This document shows positions 51,100-63,732 of a DNA stretch of 64,000 bases, piece after piece (within the stretch, counting starts at the first letter, position 1; each line of letters starts with the position of its first letter). The position numbers were made by a program, and so were the translations under genes. The notes beneath the pieces were generated by a model. That model searched no databases, had not been told where the DNA came from, and worked only from the letters and a program-made list of their open reading frames with translations. Source of the DNA: Pegea sp. RAD2-039. Its lineage: Eukaryota; Chordata; Thaliacea; Salpida; Salpidae. The DNA lies in assembly GCA_034620365.1 (NCBI GenBank), contig JAQGEQ010000177.1:921355-985354 (forward strand). Direction: 5' to 3'.

Positions 51100-52905
51100 C
51101 ACTAAGAAATTATCAAAAAGGAAAGTGATGTTGGTCTCACTAAATTGCTCCTTCAGTTGAATCAAAAGTAAAATAAGTTGATTGCTGATTGCTGAAAACA
51201 ATTTCAAATATTTTATTTAGGATCTTTTAGCTTTGATGAAAAGACAAAATAGGTTGAGGTTGTAGAAGACAAACTTCTTCATCAAAAGTATTCTCATAAT
51301 TCTAAATTTAATAAATTACTAAGCTTTCTGATGAATTTAAATCCTTTTTAATTAAAAATATTATTATTTATGATCAAATTATATGAAAAATTTATTTAAA
51401 CATTTTAACTTAAAATAAATTGTTAGTGAAATAAATTTTCAAACTTTTAATCAAACATTTTATGGTTAAGACCTCTTGCCGCAAAGTTGAAGCATCAAAG
51501 TCAGAAGATAAAATTAAATTGACAACAAATAGTCTTAAATAAAAATTTATAAAAATTTACTTGCTGTGTAGGTGTTAATAGTAAAGATCTCAATCTAATT
51601 CATTGACTTTGTGTTTCATAGACCTCAAAATCTCTGTAAAAAACAGAAGGATGACTTGAATCTTACTAATTCATTTGATTACTTCAACTCATACCTTAAA
51701 TAGAAACCAAACAATAAAATTTTTCTTAATGAAAAGTAAGTAGTGTAAAAAGCAGGTAAGCTTCTGACTTGCATCCACTAGATTTCAATTTAGTTAAAAT
51801 GAAGAAATTATCAGCATCCAATCGACCCCATTAACGATTTTATTCAATTTAACACCATGCAAAGTAACTTCAAACAAAAAAATTGTAGTTCAATACTTCA
51901 ATATTGGAGATTTAAAAATCATACAATGATTAAATTTCTAATAATTATATTTATAAGTTTAGCAATTCTTGACAAATGAGAGGAACATAATATCTAACTA
52001 GTTAACAGGTCTTCACTTCAAAACACCTCAAAGCAGAAAGAAATACAGAAGAGAAGATAACATCAAAAGTTTAGATCAAATTAACATCATGAATAATACA
52101 AACAAAACTACTTTGTAGATTGATGTGGAAAGATTGAATTGGATTTTAGAATAAATCAGAAGTTATGAAAATTTTCTTATTTGACAAATCGTACCGTTTA
52201 AAGCATTAAATATGTACTAATATATGGTTTAGATGTTTATACTAATTTAAACCTGATTCTAATGGTAAATATTTATGGTACTTATTGTATGTCAGTGTGA
52301 CTATCTCTGGATTATAACTTCTGTCAATAAACTTGTTTATTTTTTTTCTGCCTTTGGAGATATTCCAAGATATGTTGGAAACGTTTGCTGCGTAGATAAC
52401 TCATTTTTTTATTATTGTATTTTGATTGTACTACCGAATATATTAAGAATTAAGATAACACTTTCCTGCATATAATAATATTCACTGTTAAAACTCTCCC
52501 TCTATAAAAGCTATCAAAATGGTAACTTTAATTTTCATAAGTTTCATGGTTGGAATATGGGAATAAATATAAACATAATAAGTTATACAGAAACTATAAA
52601 AAAGCATAAAAGAGCAATATTGAGCTGATTGATTTATGAAATCAAAGTAGTCGTTTATTTTAAAGCTTCTATATCCATTGTTTCTGTTTATTTACATTTT
52701 CAAAATATAATTGAGAAAATGGCTACTTCATCAATACTTTTTATCTAACAGATCTCTTTTTCATCTTAAATCAAAGCAATGAGAAAAGAATGTTACGAAA
52801 CTATTCAAAAACTTATGATTATGTAAATACTAATCATATAGTTTGGAGTAGCATTATTAATTTTCATGTTTTTATCTAAATAATTTATTGTTTTTCACAA
52901 ACTAT
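51100..52905. other. Intergenic region
   Basis: AT-rich with no supportable gene. A 66-codon plus-strand frame at 52275 is hydrophobic and cysteine-containing but shows no other sign of being a gene. Confidence 0.4.
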
Positions 52906-55900
52906 CATGTTTACGTTACTGCCATGAAATTTGCATCTATATCATTCATGGAGATTTTGCCAAGGAATTGCTGGATTTAAATCTACCATTGAGAATCATG
53001 TTTAGTTAACAAAAGCAAATTTTTTCATGAATCAATTATAGATGGATCTTAAACGATATGATAGAGAAAGTAATCATTTATCAAAATAATATCTGTATAA
53101 ATAAGATCTTTTCTAGTTTTTATTTAGATTTTATTGTTAATACATTTTAATAAACTACAACTTTCTACTTGAAGTCATTTGACAAAAGTTAATGTCAGTA
53201 TGTAAGAACTCTACTATTTAGTTACTCTTGGAATAATCTATTTTGAAAATGTTTGCTGCTTTTAATGGGTAAAAAACTTTGATGATGATATTGCTTACAT
53301 ATTTAAACTAAAAAAAAAAATTTTGAATAGTTTAATCGTGAAAAATAAAAAATAATTTTAGCTTTTCTTACTAATCTTTATTCTATGTGATAATTTGAGT
53401 TGTTTATCAGAAGAATATTTTACCGCTGATGTAGTTGTGCAGTCATTTTGGTACAGGCGCATCGCAATTACCTAGACTAGTTTGTGTGCTGAGTTGCTAG
53501 GCCTGCTTTCGTTTGTTATTAGTAGCTTTTACAATTGAATTAATCTCTCTTATTATAGAAACTTATTCATTTGTATGATATTTCCTTTTTGGCGATTTTG
53601 CTGGTTGTTTTGGGGTTATTCGAGCTTAGCGCAGTTAAAGCTTAGCAATGGTTAAGATAGTTTACCATATTGTTTTTGTTCTATATAATTTAGTAAAATT
53701 TATTTCAGTTGTTTTAATTATATTGCCTTAAACATAAAAAGCTATATTTTGAGTATTTACAAAGTTTACATCTGTAGATTTATTAAAATTAAAAGGTTGA
53801 TTATTCATTAATGTGAAAATTAATGGGCTGATGTTTTAACTTTTTGATGGGCTGATAAATTCTATAATATTTAAATATATTTAATATTTGGGTACAATTT
53901 TATGTCAGAACTTATTTTGCAATTCATTAACAATTTTTATTGAGCTTTTATTTCTCTTTAGTATTTTAATTAAAGTTAGTCAAAATTATGAAATGTCTTG
54001 AATGTTATTTTATTTTAAATTATTCTTTAAAAAATGGCTTCTGCATCTTAAAATAAAATTCAATATACAATTTTTATAATAAAGTTATGTTTGCTTTTGA
54101 TCTCTATTTATCTTTAGAGCTTATTTTCATAGATTTAGTTTTTTAATGTATTCATAAAGAATTATCAAACAAAATTTTTCTAATTAAAGCTCCTATGATT
54201 TATTTACAAAAATGATATGTACATAAAATACCTATATTGAAACTTTTATACATTTGTTTGAATTTGGTTAATAATAATGTTTACTTTGAATTACTTGATA
54301 TAATTTATAACAATTTACTAAATTTAACATTTTGTAAAAACTCTTGCAAATTATCTATTTGTTATATCAAATGATTTCATTTTTAATTTTTTTTTCTGTT
54401 TTATAGAACTTTTCCCTGATAATATTGTTAATTATACATTTATATTATCATGATAATAATAATAATAACATGATAATTACTTTTATCGTTTAGATATTAC
54501 ACTATTAATATGGTTAAATATGAGCTAATATCCACTTTATTAATAACTTGTAACTTTTTATATTTTGCAATTCAATTTGATGATGGGTTTTAAAATTATA
54601 AATATACATTGCTAAAATAAAACTGTTTAAACTTTGATAATAAAAAAATTATTTGTTAATCTAACCGAAATTATCAAATATTTTTGATTTAACATTTACA
54701 CAAAAATTATTTATATAATTTAGTGAAACTGTTTCATAGATACTAGCAAACGATTTTGAGGAGTTATAATCAAGAGTATTATTATTTGGAAGCTTTATTT
54801 AGTTATTGTTACAGTTTAATGTTAATCATACCAATTTCTAAAAAACATTTGTAAAAGTTAGTTTTAAATTTTAATTAGTTTTTATCATCAAACTTTTACT
54901 GTTATGATCCTTAAAAGGAATTAAAAAACTATGAGAAGTATAATAAATATATAAATATTTGCAATTTCTAGGTTTATACTTTTACATCTAACTGTTTTTA
55001 TCAAAAAAATCGAAAATGATTTTTGAATGTCAACTGGTGTCAAATGTCTTGAATCTTTGGGAGATAAAAGATGTTACAGTTATGCTCCTTCAAACATCAA
55101 ATGGAAATGGATATATGGCTATTTATGAAAAGAAAACTGGAAAAGCATCAAAACTTGTAGTTTATGAAATTATTTGGGGAAAGATGGTGATTAACAATAT
55201 AGATGGACGAAGGTGGGAATCACAACCAGATGGTGTGCTGTGTGTTAATCGGGGAGGAATGCAAATGGAATATTTCATGAATTGTGGTTCAGGAGGCTAT
55301 AAGTTTTCCAAATCAAGTAATAAAAGCTTTCAAAGTGATTTTTCTAATTTCACCCAAATAGGTGAAATCAATCTTTCTACTCTGAATCAATCATATCCAA
55401 AATTGATTATTGAGGGCATTCACTATTTTCAAAGTCCTGTTAGTTTGACTACTATGATCAGTCATAAAGTAAGCTATGACGCTATTACAAAGTTAACTTT
55501 GTACAATAATAATCTGACTTCCATTCCCAAAGAAGTTTTTTGTTTTAAAAATCTTGATGCTCTTCATTTGGACAATAATCAAATTTGTGAATTAAACGAA
55601 GACATTTTTAATGTTGATTCCAGATTAGTTGCTACTCTGAGAATTTTGACTTTGTCTTTTAATCAAATTCAAAAGTTACCATTGAGTTTATTTAAGTTGA
55701 AGAATATTCAAAATATTAATTTGAATTTTAATGTTATTAAGTATATTCCTAATGAGATTGGGAATCTAAGCAAGCTGCGACATTTAAGTATCAATGGTAA
55801 TCAGCTAACATGCGTACCCGCCGGTGTATCGAAACTATCAAATCTCAAAAAGTGGCTTATGGATGCAAACCCACTTTTACAAATTGATGACGAAGCTCCT

Positions 55901-57725
55901 CCTATTAAGTCAGAAATTGAAGATATCCCAACGTTGTATAATAAATGCTTAAATGCTGTCTACAAGAACAAGTTACTGTCGGACAAAAAACCTCTTATAT
56001 TAAAATTGTCTAGTCGTTATGAGGAGCGAAAAACTTGTCTCTGTGGTGATAAGGTTTTTAATGAATCGCGAAACAACTTGGTGAAGATAAGTAGATCTAT
56101 ATTTCAACCACAAACCTTTCCTGTTGAAGTAGTAAATTGCAGTAATCGATGTTATGTGGAACAGATGTCCAAACTTACAAACTGGAAACCTTAAATCTCT
56201 GCTTAACACAAATCAATATTCATTTTAATCGATAATTTAAAGTTGTTATAAAATTTTTGTTATAATTTGTGAAGATGAATTTTTTTGAAAGTTTTTGTGA
56301 GATATTTTCTTAATAATTATTATGTGACACTAAATAAGTTTATATATCAACAAATTGCTGAATATATTGTTGTTGTTAATCAGTAGGCAATTTTGTCTTC
56401 TGTATTTTATCGAATGTGATTTGTTTTAGTATAACTGCATATAAATGGTTAATCACTTATTAAAATTTGTCAAACCAATTTGAATTTTTCTTTGCTTTTG
56501 TCAGATATCGTTTAAATACAGTATAAAAGTTATCTTGTTTTCTGCAATAAATTTCCTTAAGAAAAGGGTGCCTAAAAAAACACCTATCGCTAAGACACAT
56601 TCACGCAGTAAATATAATTATAATATCAACAGATAAAAAATAGATAGCTTCTTGTAGCTTAGTAGTTTTTGTACAATGTAGCAATGTGCAATTAAATAGA
56701 ATGTTAATAATAATAAAAAAGTCAAAGTTTAGAAAGAACAATTGTAGTAATAATAAAAAACCTAGCTTCAGCTTGAAAAGCATAAAAATCATTTCGATTT
56801 TTAAAGATTTAGATGCTTAAAAATACCATTTCAAGCAGTTCTTCAATAAGTGAACAAAAACTAATAGTAATTTCAGATCGTTTATTGGATTAATTTTAGA
56901 AAAGTACTTTTTTCTCAGGAACAACGAAAAGCATCTGAGTTGAAGTCAATCACTAACAGAATTCAGCAGATTCATAACAGTAAAGTACTTTTGTAGAGTG
57001 ATGACGTGTCTTAAGTTTTAATTACAAAAATAGAGATGTAGGAGTAATTAAAGATGATCTTTGCTTAGGCACAGATATAATTTCGGATTACCGAAAACAA
57101 GTTAGCGGTTTCCTAGCACCAAAAGCTGCCCGGAGTTTATTGAATACTTTAGAAAGTCTTTTGTTTCAGGTATTATGATAAAAACTCGAAATTCTTCTCC
57201 AAGGATAAGGATATCTTTGACAGATGAATTATTATATCATGCACACTTGTACCATCGAGGCTAATAGTAAACCAACCCTGCGACTAGAAATAACTATACA
57301 CGAGTGCAGTTGATGTCATGAACTATCATAAGCTACGACTTTGATGAAACAAAGACCGTCATCACGAAAACAGAATCTACATCTAGCTGAATCCGGAAAG
57401 AGTCTAAAAACTCGCTGGATCAGTGCAGCGTCTGGATTCTTGAGTGCAGATGATGTCATGCTTCCATTCAGTAGAGTCTTTTGTGTTGGATGAAGTTATT
57501 ACAGATCACGTCAAAAGTTGTAATCAAATTTGTGGTTGGTATGATAATAACTCTGTATATAGAGCTTTACTCAATTGCACAGACGACTAGAAATAACTAT
57601 ACACGCTACAACCAGCACCACAGTCAATTTCACAATGAACTAGGTATATAAAATAGCAAACGTTGACATATTTACGTAAGCGGCAAAATAATCTACCACC
57701 AACCAATACAAATTTAAGACAATAT
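52906..57725 (+). repeat. Large LRR1-carrying repeat unit, copy C
   Basis: Begins at ATGTTTACGTTACTGCCAT, equivalent to 42563 in copy B, so it is about 830 bases shorter on the left. It is otherwise colinear with A and B. It has a private insertion, ATTATCATG(ATA)nCATGATAAT at 54444-54477. Its right edge is the LINE junction at CAATAT, as in A. Confidence 0.9.
55016..56194 (+). CDS. LRR1: LRR1-like CUL2 ubiquitin-ligase substrate receptor, copy C
   Basis: Intact and intronless, 392 residues, with the same PH-like domain, leucine-rich repeats, BC box (306-315) and terminal cysteines (341, 343, 375, 379) as the other two copies. Changes from copy A are E43K, V52I, W79R and I271V, with only about two silent differences seen by eye. 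No change touches the BC box, Cul2-box region or cysteines, so this copy looks fully competent. It is followed downstream by the same LINE fragment as copy A, and about 2.8 kb further by a decayed relative at 58990. Confidence 0.8.
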   Translation: MIFECQLVSNVLNLWEIKDVTVMLLQTSNGNGYMAIYEKKTGKASKLVVYEIIWGKMVINNIDGRRWESQPDGVLCVNRGGMQMEYFMNCGSGGYKFSKSSNKSFQSDFSNFTQIGEINLSTLNQSYPKLIIEGIHYFQSPVSLTTMISHKVSYDAITKLTLYNNNLTSIPKEVFCFKNLDALHLDNNQICELNEDIFNVDSRLVATLRILTLSFNQIQKLPLSLFKLKNIQNINLNFNVIKYIPNEIGNLSKLRHLSINGNQLTCVPAGVSKLSNLKKWLMDANPLLQIDDEAPPIKSEIEDIPTLYNKCLNAVYKNKLLSDKKPLILKLSSRYEERKTCLCGDKVFNESRNNLVKISRSIFQPQTFPVEVVNCSNRCYVEQMSKLTNWKP

Positions 57726-58523
57726 AATATAAAGCTCAAGTACGTTTCCAAAATCTTTGGAAAATCAATCAACCTTGTCTTCCTTATTATAAAGACCTTT
57801 AATTCTAAGGACCAATGCTTTTTTATCAATCTTTTCAAATTGTACATACGTCCAATTCTTGAATACAATGTTAGTTCATGGATGCCATATCAAGTTAGTG
57901 ATATCAAAAAAATCGAATCTGTTCAGGCCACATTTACGAGATTAGTATGCAGGAAACTTAATATTAAATATAATAGTTATAAACATCGTCTAAGTCTCTT
58001 CAATTTAGATACTTTGGAAATCTGACGGATTAAATACGACTTAATTCTTATTTTTAAAATTAACCACAATTTAATTGACATTCAGTTTGATGATTACTTT
58101 TCTATTAGTCCTTCCTTCAAGTTATATCAGCTCAGACGACACACATTACACCTTAATTAGCCTCTATCACCTAGTACATTGGTCAGAGCGAATTTTTTCT
58201 CATACCGCACAATTAATACATGGAATCAGCTGCCATCAGACATTGCCATGTCGAAGTCGTTCGCGTTATTCAAGCAGAAGTTGAACCGTTATAGTATTGC
58301 CAACCTTGTCATTTCTAAACTGTGATTTTCCCCTTTTTTTATATTATTAACATTCTATGTAATTGTTCACTGTTATATGCTTTGAGTTCTATCGAAATAC
58401 CATGTATTACATCGTTTACTTTCTATATTTCTAACTTAATATATGTTATTTGTGAGAATGTGTGTTAGCGAGAGGTGCTCTCTTCAGGTACCCTCCTTCC
58501 CCATTATTGAAATAAATAAATAT
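57726..58523 (+). mobile_element. 5'-truncated CR1-like LINE fragment (after copy C)
   Basis: Reads KLKYVSKIFGKSINL, then YIRPILEYNVSSWMP, VQATFTRLVCRKL and FNLDTLEI, where a TGA interrupts. It continues in decayed form to the 3' UTR (GCGAGAGGTGCTCTCTTCAG) and an AATAAATAAATA tail. Unlike the copy-A fragment it has kept the middle 240 bases. The unit-LINE junction is identical to that of A. Confidence 0.85.
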
Positions 58524-58985
58524 ACCCTTAAAGTTTTGTCATTCAAAAGTAATCTGTTCAACAACTTTAATAGCACCCAGTGCAGTAACAACTTTTTGAA
58601 TAGGGTAACCATGGTTTGAAATCTTTTTTCTAACTCTATTATTATATCAAAATCTATCACCTCTTTTATAATTCTGTTTTTTGGGGTATTTGTAATTGTA
58701 GGAGATATAGAACTTAAGGATATTGTAGATAATTTTAAATGATTTATACCAGTTTGCAAATATGTTTTTTAATTAAACTTATAAGTTTAATTTTGTTTGA
58801 GTATTTATCTTCAAAGAAACTAAAAAATGAAATTATAATTTTTTTCAGGTTTGCGCCTTAATTACTTTATGCTTCTTTTCTTCTGGAAAAGTTGTTTGGC
58901 ACTCATAGGTAACCATTCATTTCAAGAGTAGCTGAGAAATGTATTTTCTGTGTAACATCAAGGAATATGATTTAAACACATATAA
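58524..58985. other. Intergenic sequence
   Basis: Begins immediately after the LINE tail. The minus strand has an open frame (58484-58759) rich in leucine and charged residues, but I cannot support it as a gene. Confidence 0.35.
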
Positions 58986-58989
58986 ATTT

Positions 58990-59740
58990 GTCTATGTTAA
59001 AAGTACTGTAACACTTTTAAGAACTTCCAATGGTTGTTTATAAAGTACTAGATGAAAATAAATCAGAAGTTAAGATTTATAAAGTCAATGAAGGTTTTAT
59101 GAGTAACTCAAGTAGAGAAAGAAAGACAATACCAAGAGGTATGTTGTCTGTTACCGAGTATAAAAATACAATTTTTTTAAAATTCCGATTCACCACTTGG
59201 CTTTGAATTTAATTATTTTAAAGGAAGAGTTCAAACTGATTTTAGTAATTTTACTCCAGTAGATAAAATAAATAATTTTAATCTAAAACAGTCATATCCA
59301 AACCTGGTGCTTGAAAATGTGGTTTTTGATAGTAGAAGTGGTCCCATAAGTGATAAGTTGGAAAATGAAACCAGCTATAACGACCAGCTTAAACGGAAAT
59401 CGTTTTTTGAACTTCCCAAAGAAGTTGCTAACTTTAGAAATCTTCATGCTCTTTCAGCTAGTAGTTGCAGAATTGAAAAGTTGCCGGAAGATTTGTTTTC
59501 CATTCATTCAGAATTAAATACCAGTTTAAAAGTTTCAGATCTTCATGAGAATCTAATTGAAGATCTTCCATCAAACTTTTTCAACTTGGTACATATCGAC
59601 AAAATCAATCTTTTTTGTAATAGTCAAACATTTTTACCTGATAAGTTCCACAACTTCCCTAAACTACAACGCTTGTTGGTTGATGACCTTCAAGTTTGCC
59701 TGCCACCTTATTGGAACTGTCAAGTCTACAATATTGTGAT
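58990..59740 (+). pseudogene. Decayed LRR1-family member
   Basis: Plus-strand frames follow the LRR1 order: STVTLLRTSNG (DVTVMLLQTSNG in the intact copies), then after a stop/shift VVYKVLDENKSE, then after another frameshift near 59195 GRVQTDFSNFTPVDKI (SDFSNFTQIGEI) and LKQSYPNLVLENV (LNQSYPKLIIEG). Repeats follow: FFELPKEVANFRNLHAL, IEKLPEDLFSIHSEL, IEDLPSNFF. Similarity ends around CLPPYWN; the BC box and C-terminal cysteines are missing. The open frame from 59307 is only the surviving part. It is more diverged from A-C than they are from each other, so it is an older duplicate, not a broken copy of unit C. Confidence 0.8.
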
Positions 59741-59929
59741 TATCGAGATGGTTCCCGTAATCGATTTAGATAATTTTTTTAGTCTGACAGATAGAATAAA
59801 ATTCATGTTTCCAACGTTGATTTTGATACTTTTAATTGATTTGACTTTTTGGAATTTGTCCTTGATATCTGTGCTCATTTGTTGACCAATTTTTTAAAGA
59901 TTAGTCTTTGGTTCCTTCAATTTGATAGA

Positions 59930-60290
59930 AAAAGAAATTTATAGCAGTCAGAAGTCCCCGAATATCCTGAAAGAAACCCAGCCTCTAGTAAGGATTTTCT
60001 TCATTAGTATTAGACCCCACAAAGTACCCACATGATTCCAGATAATGACCTTACTGTTAGCTGTTGCCCCAGGAACAGACAGTACTCACAAATGCTTTTT
60101 TAAGTTGGTTGATGTCAAGGATTGTCTTAAGTCTTCCTTTAAAAGACATCCAAACTTCATCGGACATTAAAATGAACTTTTTTTCATCAGATAGTTTTAC
60201 AATCAACACTAGCACATTTTGAAGCCAAGAAGATGTAAATGTTGAAGTCCTGAGTTTGAAATGATGTTGCACAACGAATCGTATGTTAAT
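59930..60290 (-). pseudogene. Possible IS630/Tc1-mariner transposase scrap
   Basis: On the minus strand, FILMSDEVWMSFKGR (about 60130-60185) resembles the second catalytic Asp region (SDE-x-F-x-L-x-G) of IS630/mariner transposases. After a stop, KVIIWNHVGTLWGLI (about 60000-60050) and RGWVSFRIFGDF (about 59960-59995) fit the KVTVWCG and ERY-x-x-ML-x-x-F blocks that follow in that family. It is short and broken, with weak similarity. Confidence 0.3.
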
Positions 60291-63200
60291 TGTGTCATTT
60301 GAACCAACTTTGTTTCAAAAAAGTACCTTTTAATTATGTACTTCACACTAACCTTGTTCCAAGAACGCCATCTTGCGGAATGTGTCATTTTTATCCATGT
60401 TTAAAAGTTTAGTTAAAGCTTATAAAGCTGCTGATTACTTAGTTCTCTAATTTACAGCAGATAAATATTCGTCTAATAAAATTTTATTGAAGTAGTATCT
60501 GAGTGGTTTATATTACTCTTTTTTTTTCTAATTTGATTTCATCTAACCACCTACAAATAATATTACCCACAATTTTTTTTTTTAACACATATTTTTGTTT
60601 ATAAATTCTCGATGCTAAATGACTTCACCTCGTGTTCATTCATGCGCAACACACTATCGATTAACAAATGATCAAACAACGATTGACAATTTTGATGTAT
60701 AAATTGAAGAAGATTAAAATTATTTAGAATTATTTCACAATCTTCACATAAAGTTATTTCAATGAATTTTGTTCTAATATTTTGATGAATAGTTCAGTGA
60801 CCTTTATTTCACGTCAAGTTCTGTTTCAAGTTTTTGATTTGATCAATTAGTCCTCTGGGTAAACATTTATGAATTTTGTGTCACTATGTCCTTATCATGT
60901 CATGCTGATAATATTCGATAGTGAGTACTTAGCAGATGATGTTTCTCTGAAGGATCAACTTATTTAAATGTCTTGGAATTTTTTTAGCAGCTTTCGCAAA
61001 CAATCCTCAAATTTGTTTAATTATTTTCATAAATGGAGAAAGATTTCTTGTAAAGCCGTTTAAAGATTCCAGACCACCAATAAGAAGTGGTTTTGTATGT
61101 TTTTGTACTATTATAAAAGCATTTTAGATATCTTCGAAAACTTTCTGGGAATTTTCAGCAGTTTGTAAGTCATCAGAAGTATCTTAGGTTCTGCTTGGTT
61201 TTAACTTTTCCGATAAAGATTTACATCAAGTAGAAACATTTTTATTTTCTAAAAAAATATTTTTAAATGTTTTAGGGTAGATCAGGAGCAAAAAAAGAGA
61301 AGTTTAAAGCATAGAATCAAATCTTGCTAGAAGTCGATCAACAAAGACTCGATATAAGCCAAATATAAATTTTAAAAAAGTTGAACGATTATATTGAAGT
61401 TTGTTAAGATTTAAAAAGAATGGAATTAATTTTGTTGTGGGAGAAAGTGGATACAGTTCATGTTGTTGAATGCTTCACCAAAATTTGTTACAGATTTTGA
61501 GTAAATCTGATAGATGAACATCTTGAATAACTAAGCTGCTAAAAGCGATTGAAAGTAGCTTTATTAATTAATAGGATTTATTAATTAATATTCTTTATTT
61601 ATTTTTTAGCTCTTTTGTTCAAGTAGATCTCCAAACTTCATCACTTCTACTCTAGAATTAATCTTTTGTTTTCTAATTGAAAACAGATTTTAAAAAGAAG
61701 TAAATTGAAACTGAAAATCATAATCAATTATCAGAAGATAAAAAGAAATTTAAAAATCAGAAATAAATATTTCAAGAAGAAATTTAGATGGTTAAGAATG
61801 ATAAATTTGCTGGCTATGGTTATGGTCCACATCAAATTGTTTAGAAGAAGATTGCTGAAAAACTCAGCAAGGCCGAAAAGAATAATAGATAAAATATCAT
61901 CTTTCGTATCTTTCAATCAACATAGAAAAATAGTTTCAGCTATTTGTTAATTGAAGATGTCGACTTCATCTAAATTTGCAATAATGATGATACAAGACTT
62001 TATCTGACTTTATCAAGAAGCGTCTTCAACTACAGAGTTGGATGCATATGTTTTGATGCCGTCTAATACGTTTTCTATCAGCAGTTGATTTATTAGATAA
62101 GCCCACAAATAATTTCAATTCAGAAAAAGTCTTTCTAATGCAGTAGTCAGATAACTGATTATGACAACTGATCTTCATCCCTAACCACCCTTTTCTGTAG
62201 TATAATAGAATCGAGATCGAATCGGGGGAAGATCCAACTAATCATTCTTACTCAAGACCGAGACTTTATCAAACTTCTCAACTGAAACTCAACTTGTTGA
62301 CTCCTCTAACGATGTTGGCATCTCATAGAAACAAGATCATTGGTTAAGCGTGAAAAGACTTCAAAATAAAACCAATTGGAGTCATATCAAAAAGTAAGAT
62401 GCTAAATGTTTGAATTCTATACAACTCTTCCTTTAAGATCTTCTTTGTTTCCAGTCTTAAGTCTCTAACTGTTTTAACTTATTTTTTTAATTTGACATTA
62501 TTTTCCAATCAATGTTTAATTTTAAAAGATGTTTTATCTTATTATAGATTGTATATCTTAAGTATAAATTAAATTGTTTATTTTTAGTTTTATAAGCAAT
62601 TAAAAATAGTAGCTGATTATTGAACTAAAGAATCAAAAATCAAGCATTATCAATTGAGGGTAATTTAAAAAAATTAGTTCAAACTATTAACATAAAGTTT
62701 TTTCATAAATTTTATTCTAACTAATAAATTGGTAATACATTTGCGTTGAGTATGGGTATGGTTAAATAAATTGCAATAAAAAACATCGAAAGCTAAACAA
62801 CTCTCTAATAAAAGACTTAATCTTCGATAAATCAAATTTTTTTTACTTTCAAATATAAATGATGATGATAATAATGCTTTTCGTAAAATTTCTAGAACTT
62901 TTATTTGGTTGAGCTTCGTATACAAAGCACTAGATCCTGTTCATGGGATTGGAATATAGTGATGAGTAACGTGTCTTCACTATTTAGCTGTTCAGTGACC
63001 TCAAAGTCAACGTACTGTATATTTTGTGTCTGTGTGTAGAGCCTTTTTTCTTTCTAGGCAATCTAATGATGATTGGCGCTACTTTCGATAACGACGAGAT
63101 AAGATTCTAATCTAGTGTCTACTGCCCACATTTTACCGACTGTAAAATATATGTAAAAAACTGAAAATTATGAATTAAAGTAAATAATTAGCTGGAAATA

Positions 63201-63732
63201 AATACAACTTTGATGACAACGTGTTTTGAGGTTAACGCCACCGTCAGAAATATTTGAAATTCTCAAAATTGATGTTGCTCCACAAAAATATGATTATTCT
63301 GAAGCCAAAATTGAATTTCAAATACAACTAAACATATACTGCGCAACAAAATTAGATAAAAAACGGCCTAGAACGCTCGGCTTGTTGCCTTCTACCAGGT
63401 TCTTTCCTAATAACAAATATGTGTCCTCATGGAGAAATCCGCGAATATCCGCGTACCAGGCGAGTGTGGTAACTGCTATACCACGGAGATGGACAGCAAC
63501 CTTTCCAACAACGATGTTTTACTTTATAATAATTATTTTAAAAGAAATATTTTCAAAAATTCTTAAATACTTAAAACGTGTTGGTTTGATCTTAGCAAAT
63601 TCAGACTGCTTATGTTTTATACCGTTTAATATTTACAACTATTTGAAGAAAGCTTGAATTATACAAATTGTTATCAGTCTGCAGAATAATGTTTATTTTT
63701 GAATAAGTATCAATTGAATAATTGTTAAAGAA
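60291..63732. other. Intergenic region
   Basis: No supportable gene. The open frames at 61705-61950 and 63226-63657 show no recognisable domain and no convincing splice context; the latter begins on a TTG. Confidence 0.4.

Noticed and set aside
57587-57868. 93-aa minus-strand frame
   Set aside because: Antisense to the LINE fragment after unit C.
61705-61950. 81-aa lysine-rich frame
   Set aside because: Composition expected from A-rich DNA; no motif, and an antisense frame of similar length overlaps it.
63226-63657. 143-aa plus-strand frame near the kinase exon
   Set aside because: Starts at TTG, no family recognised, and no splice sites that would link it to another exon.
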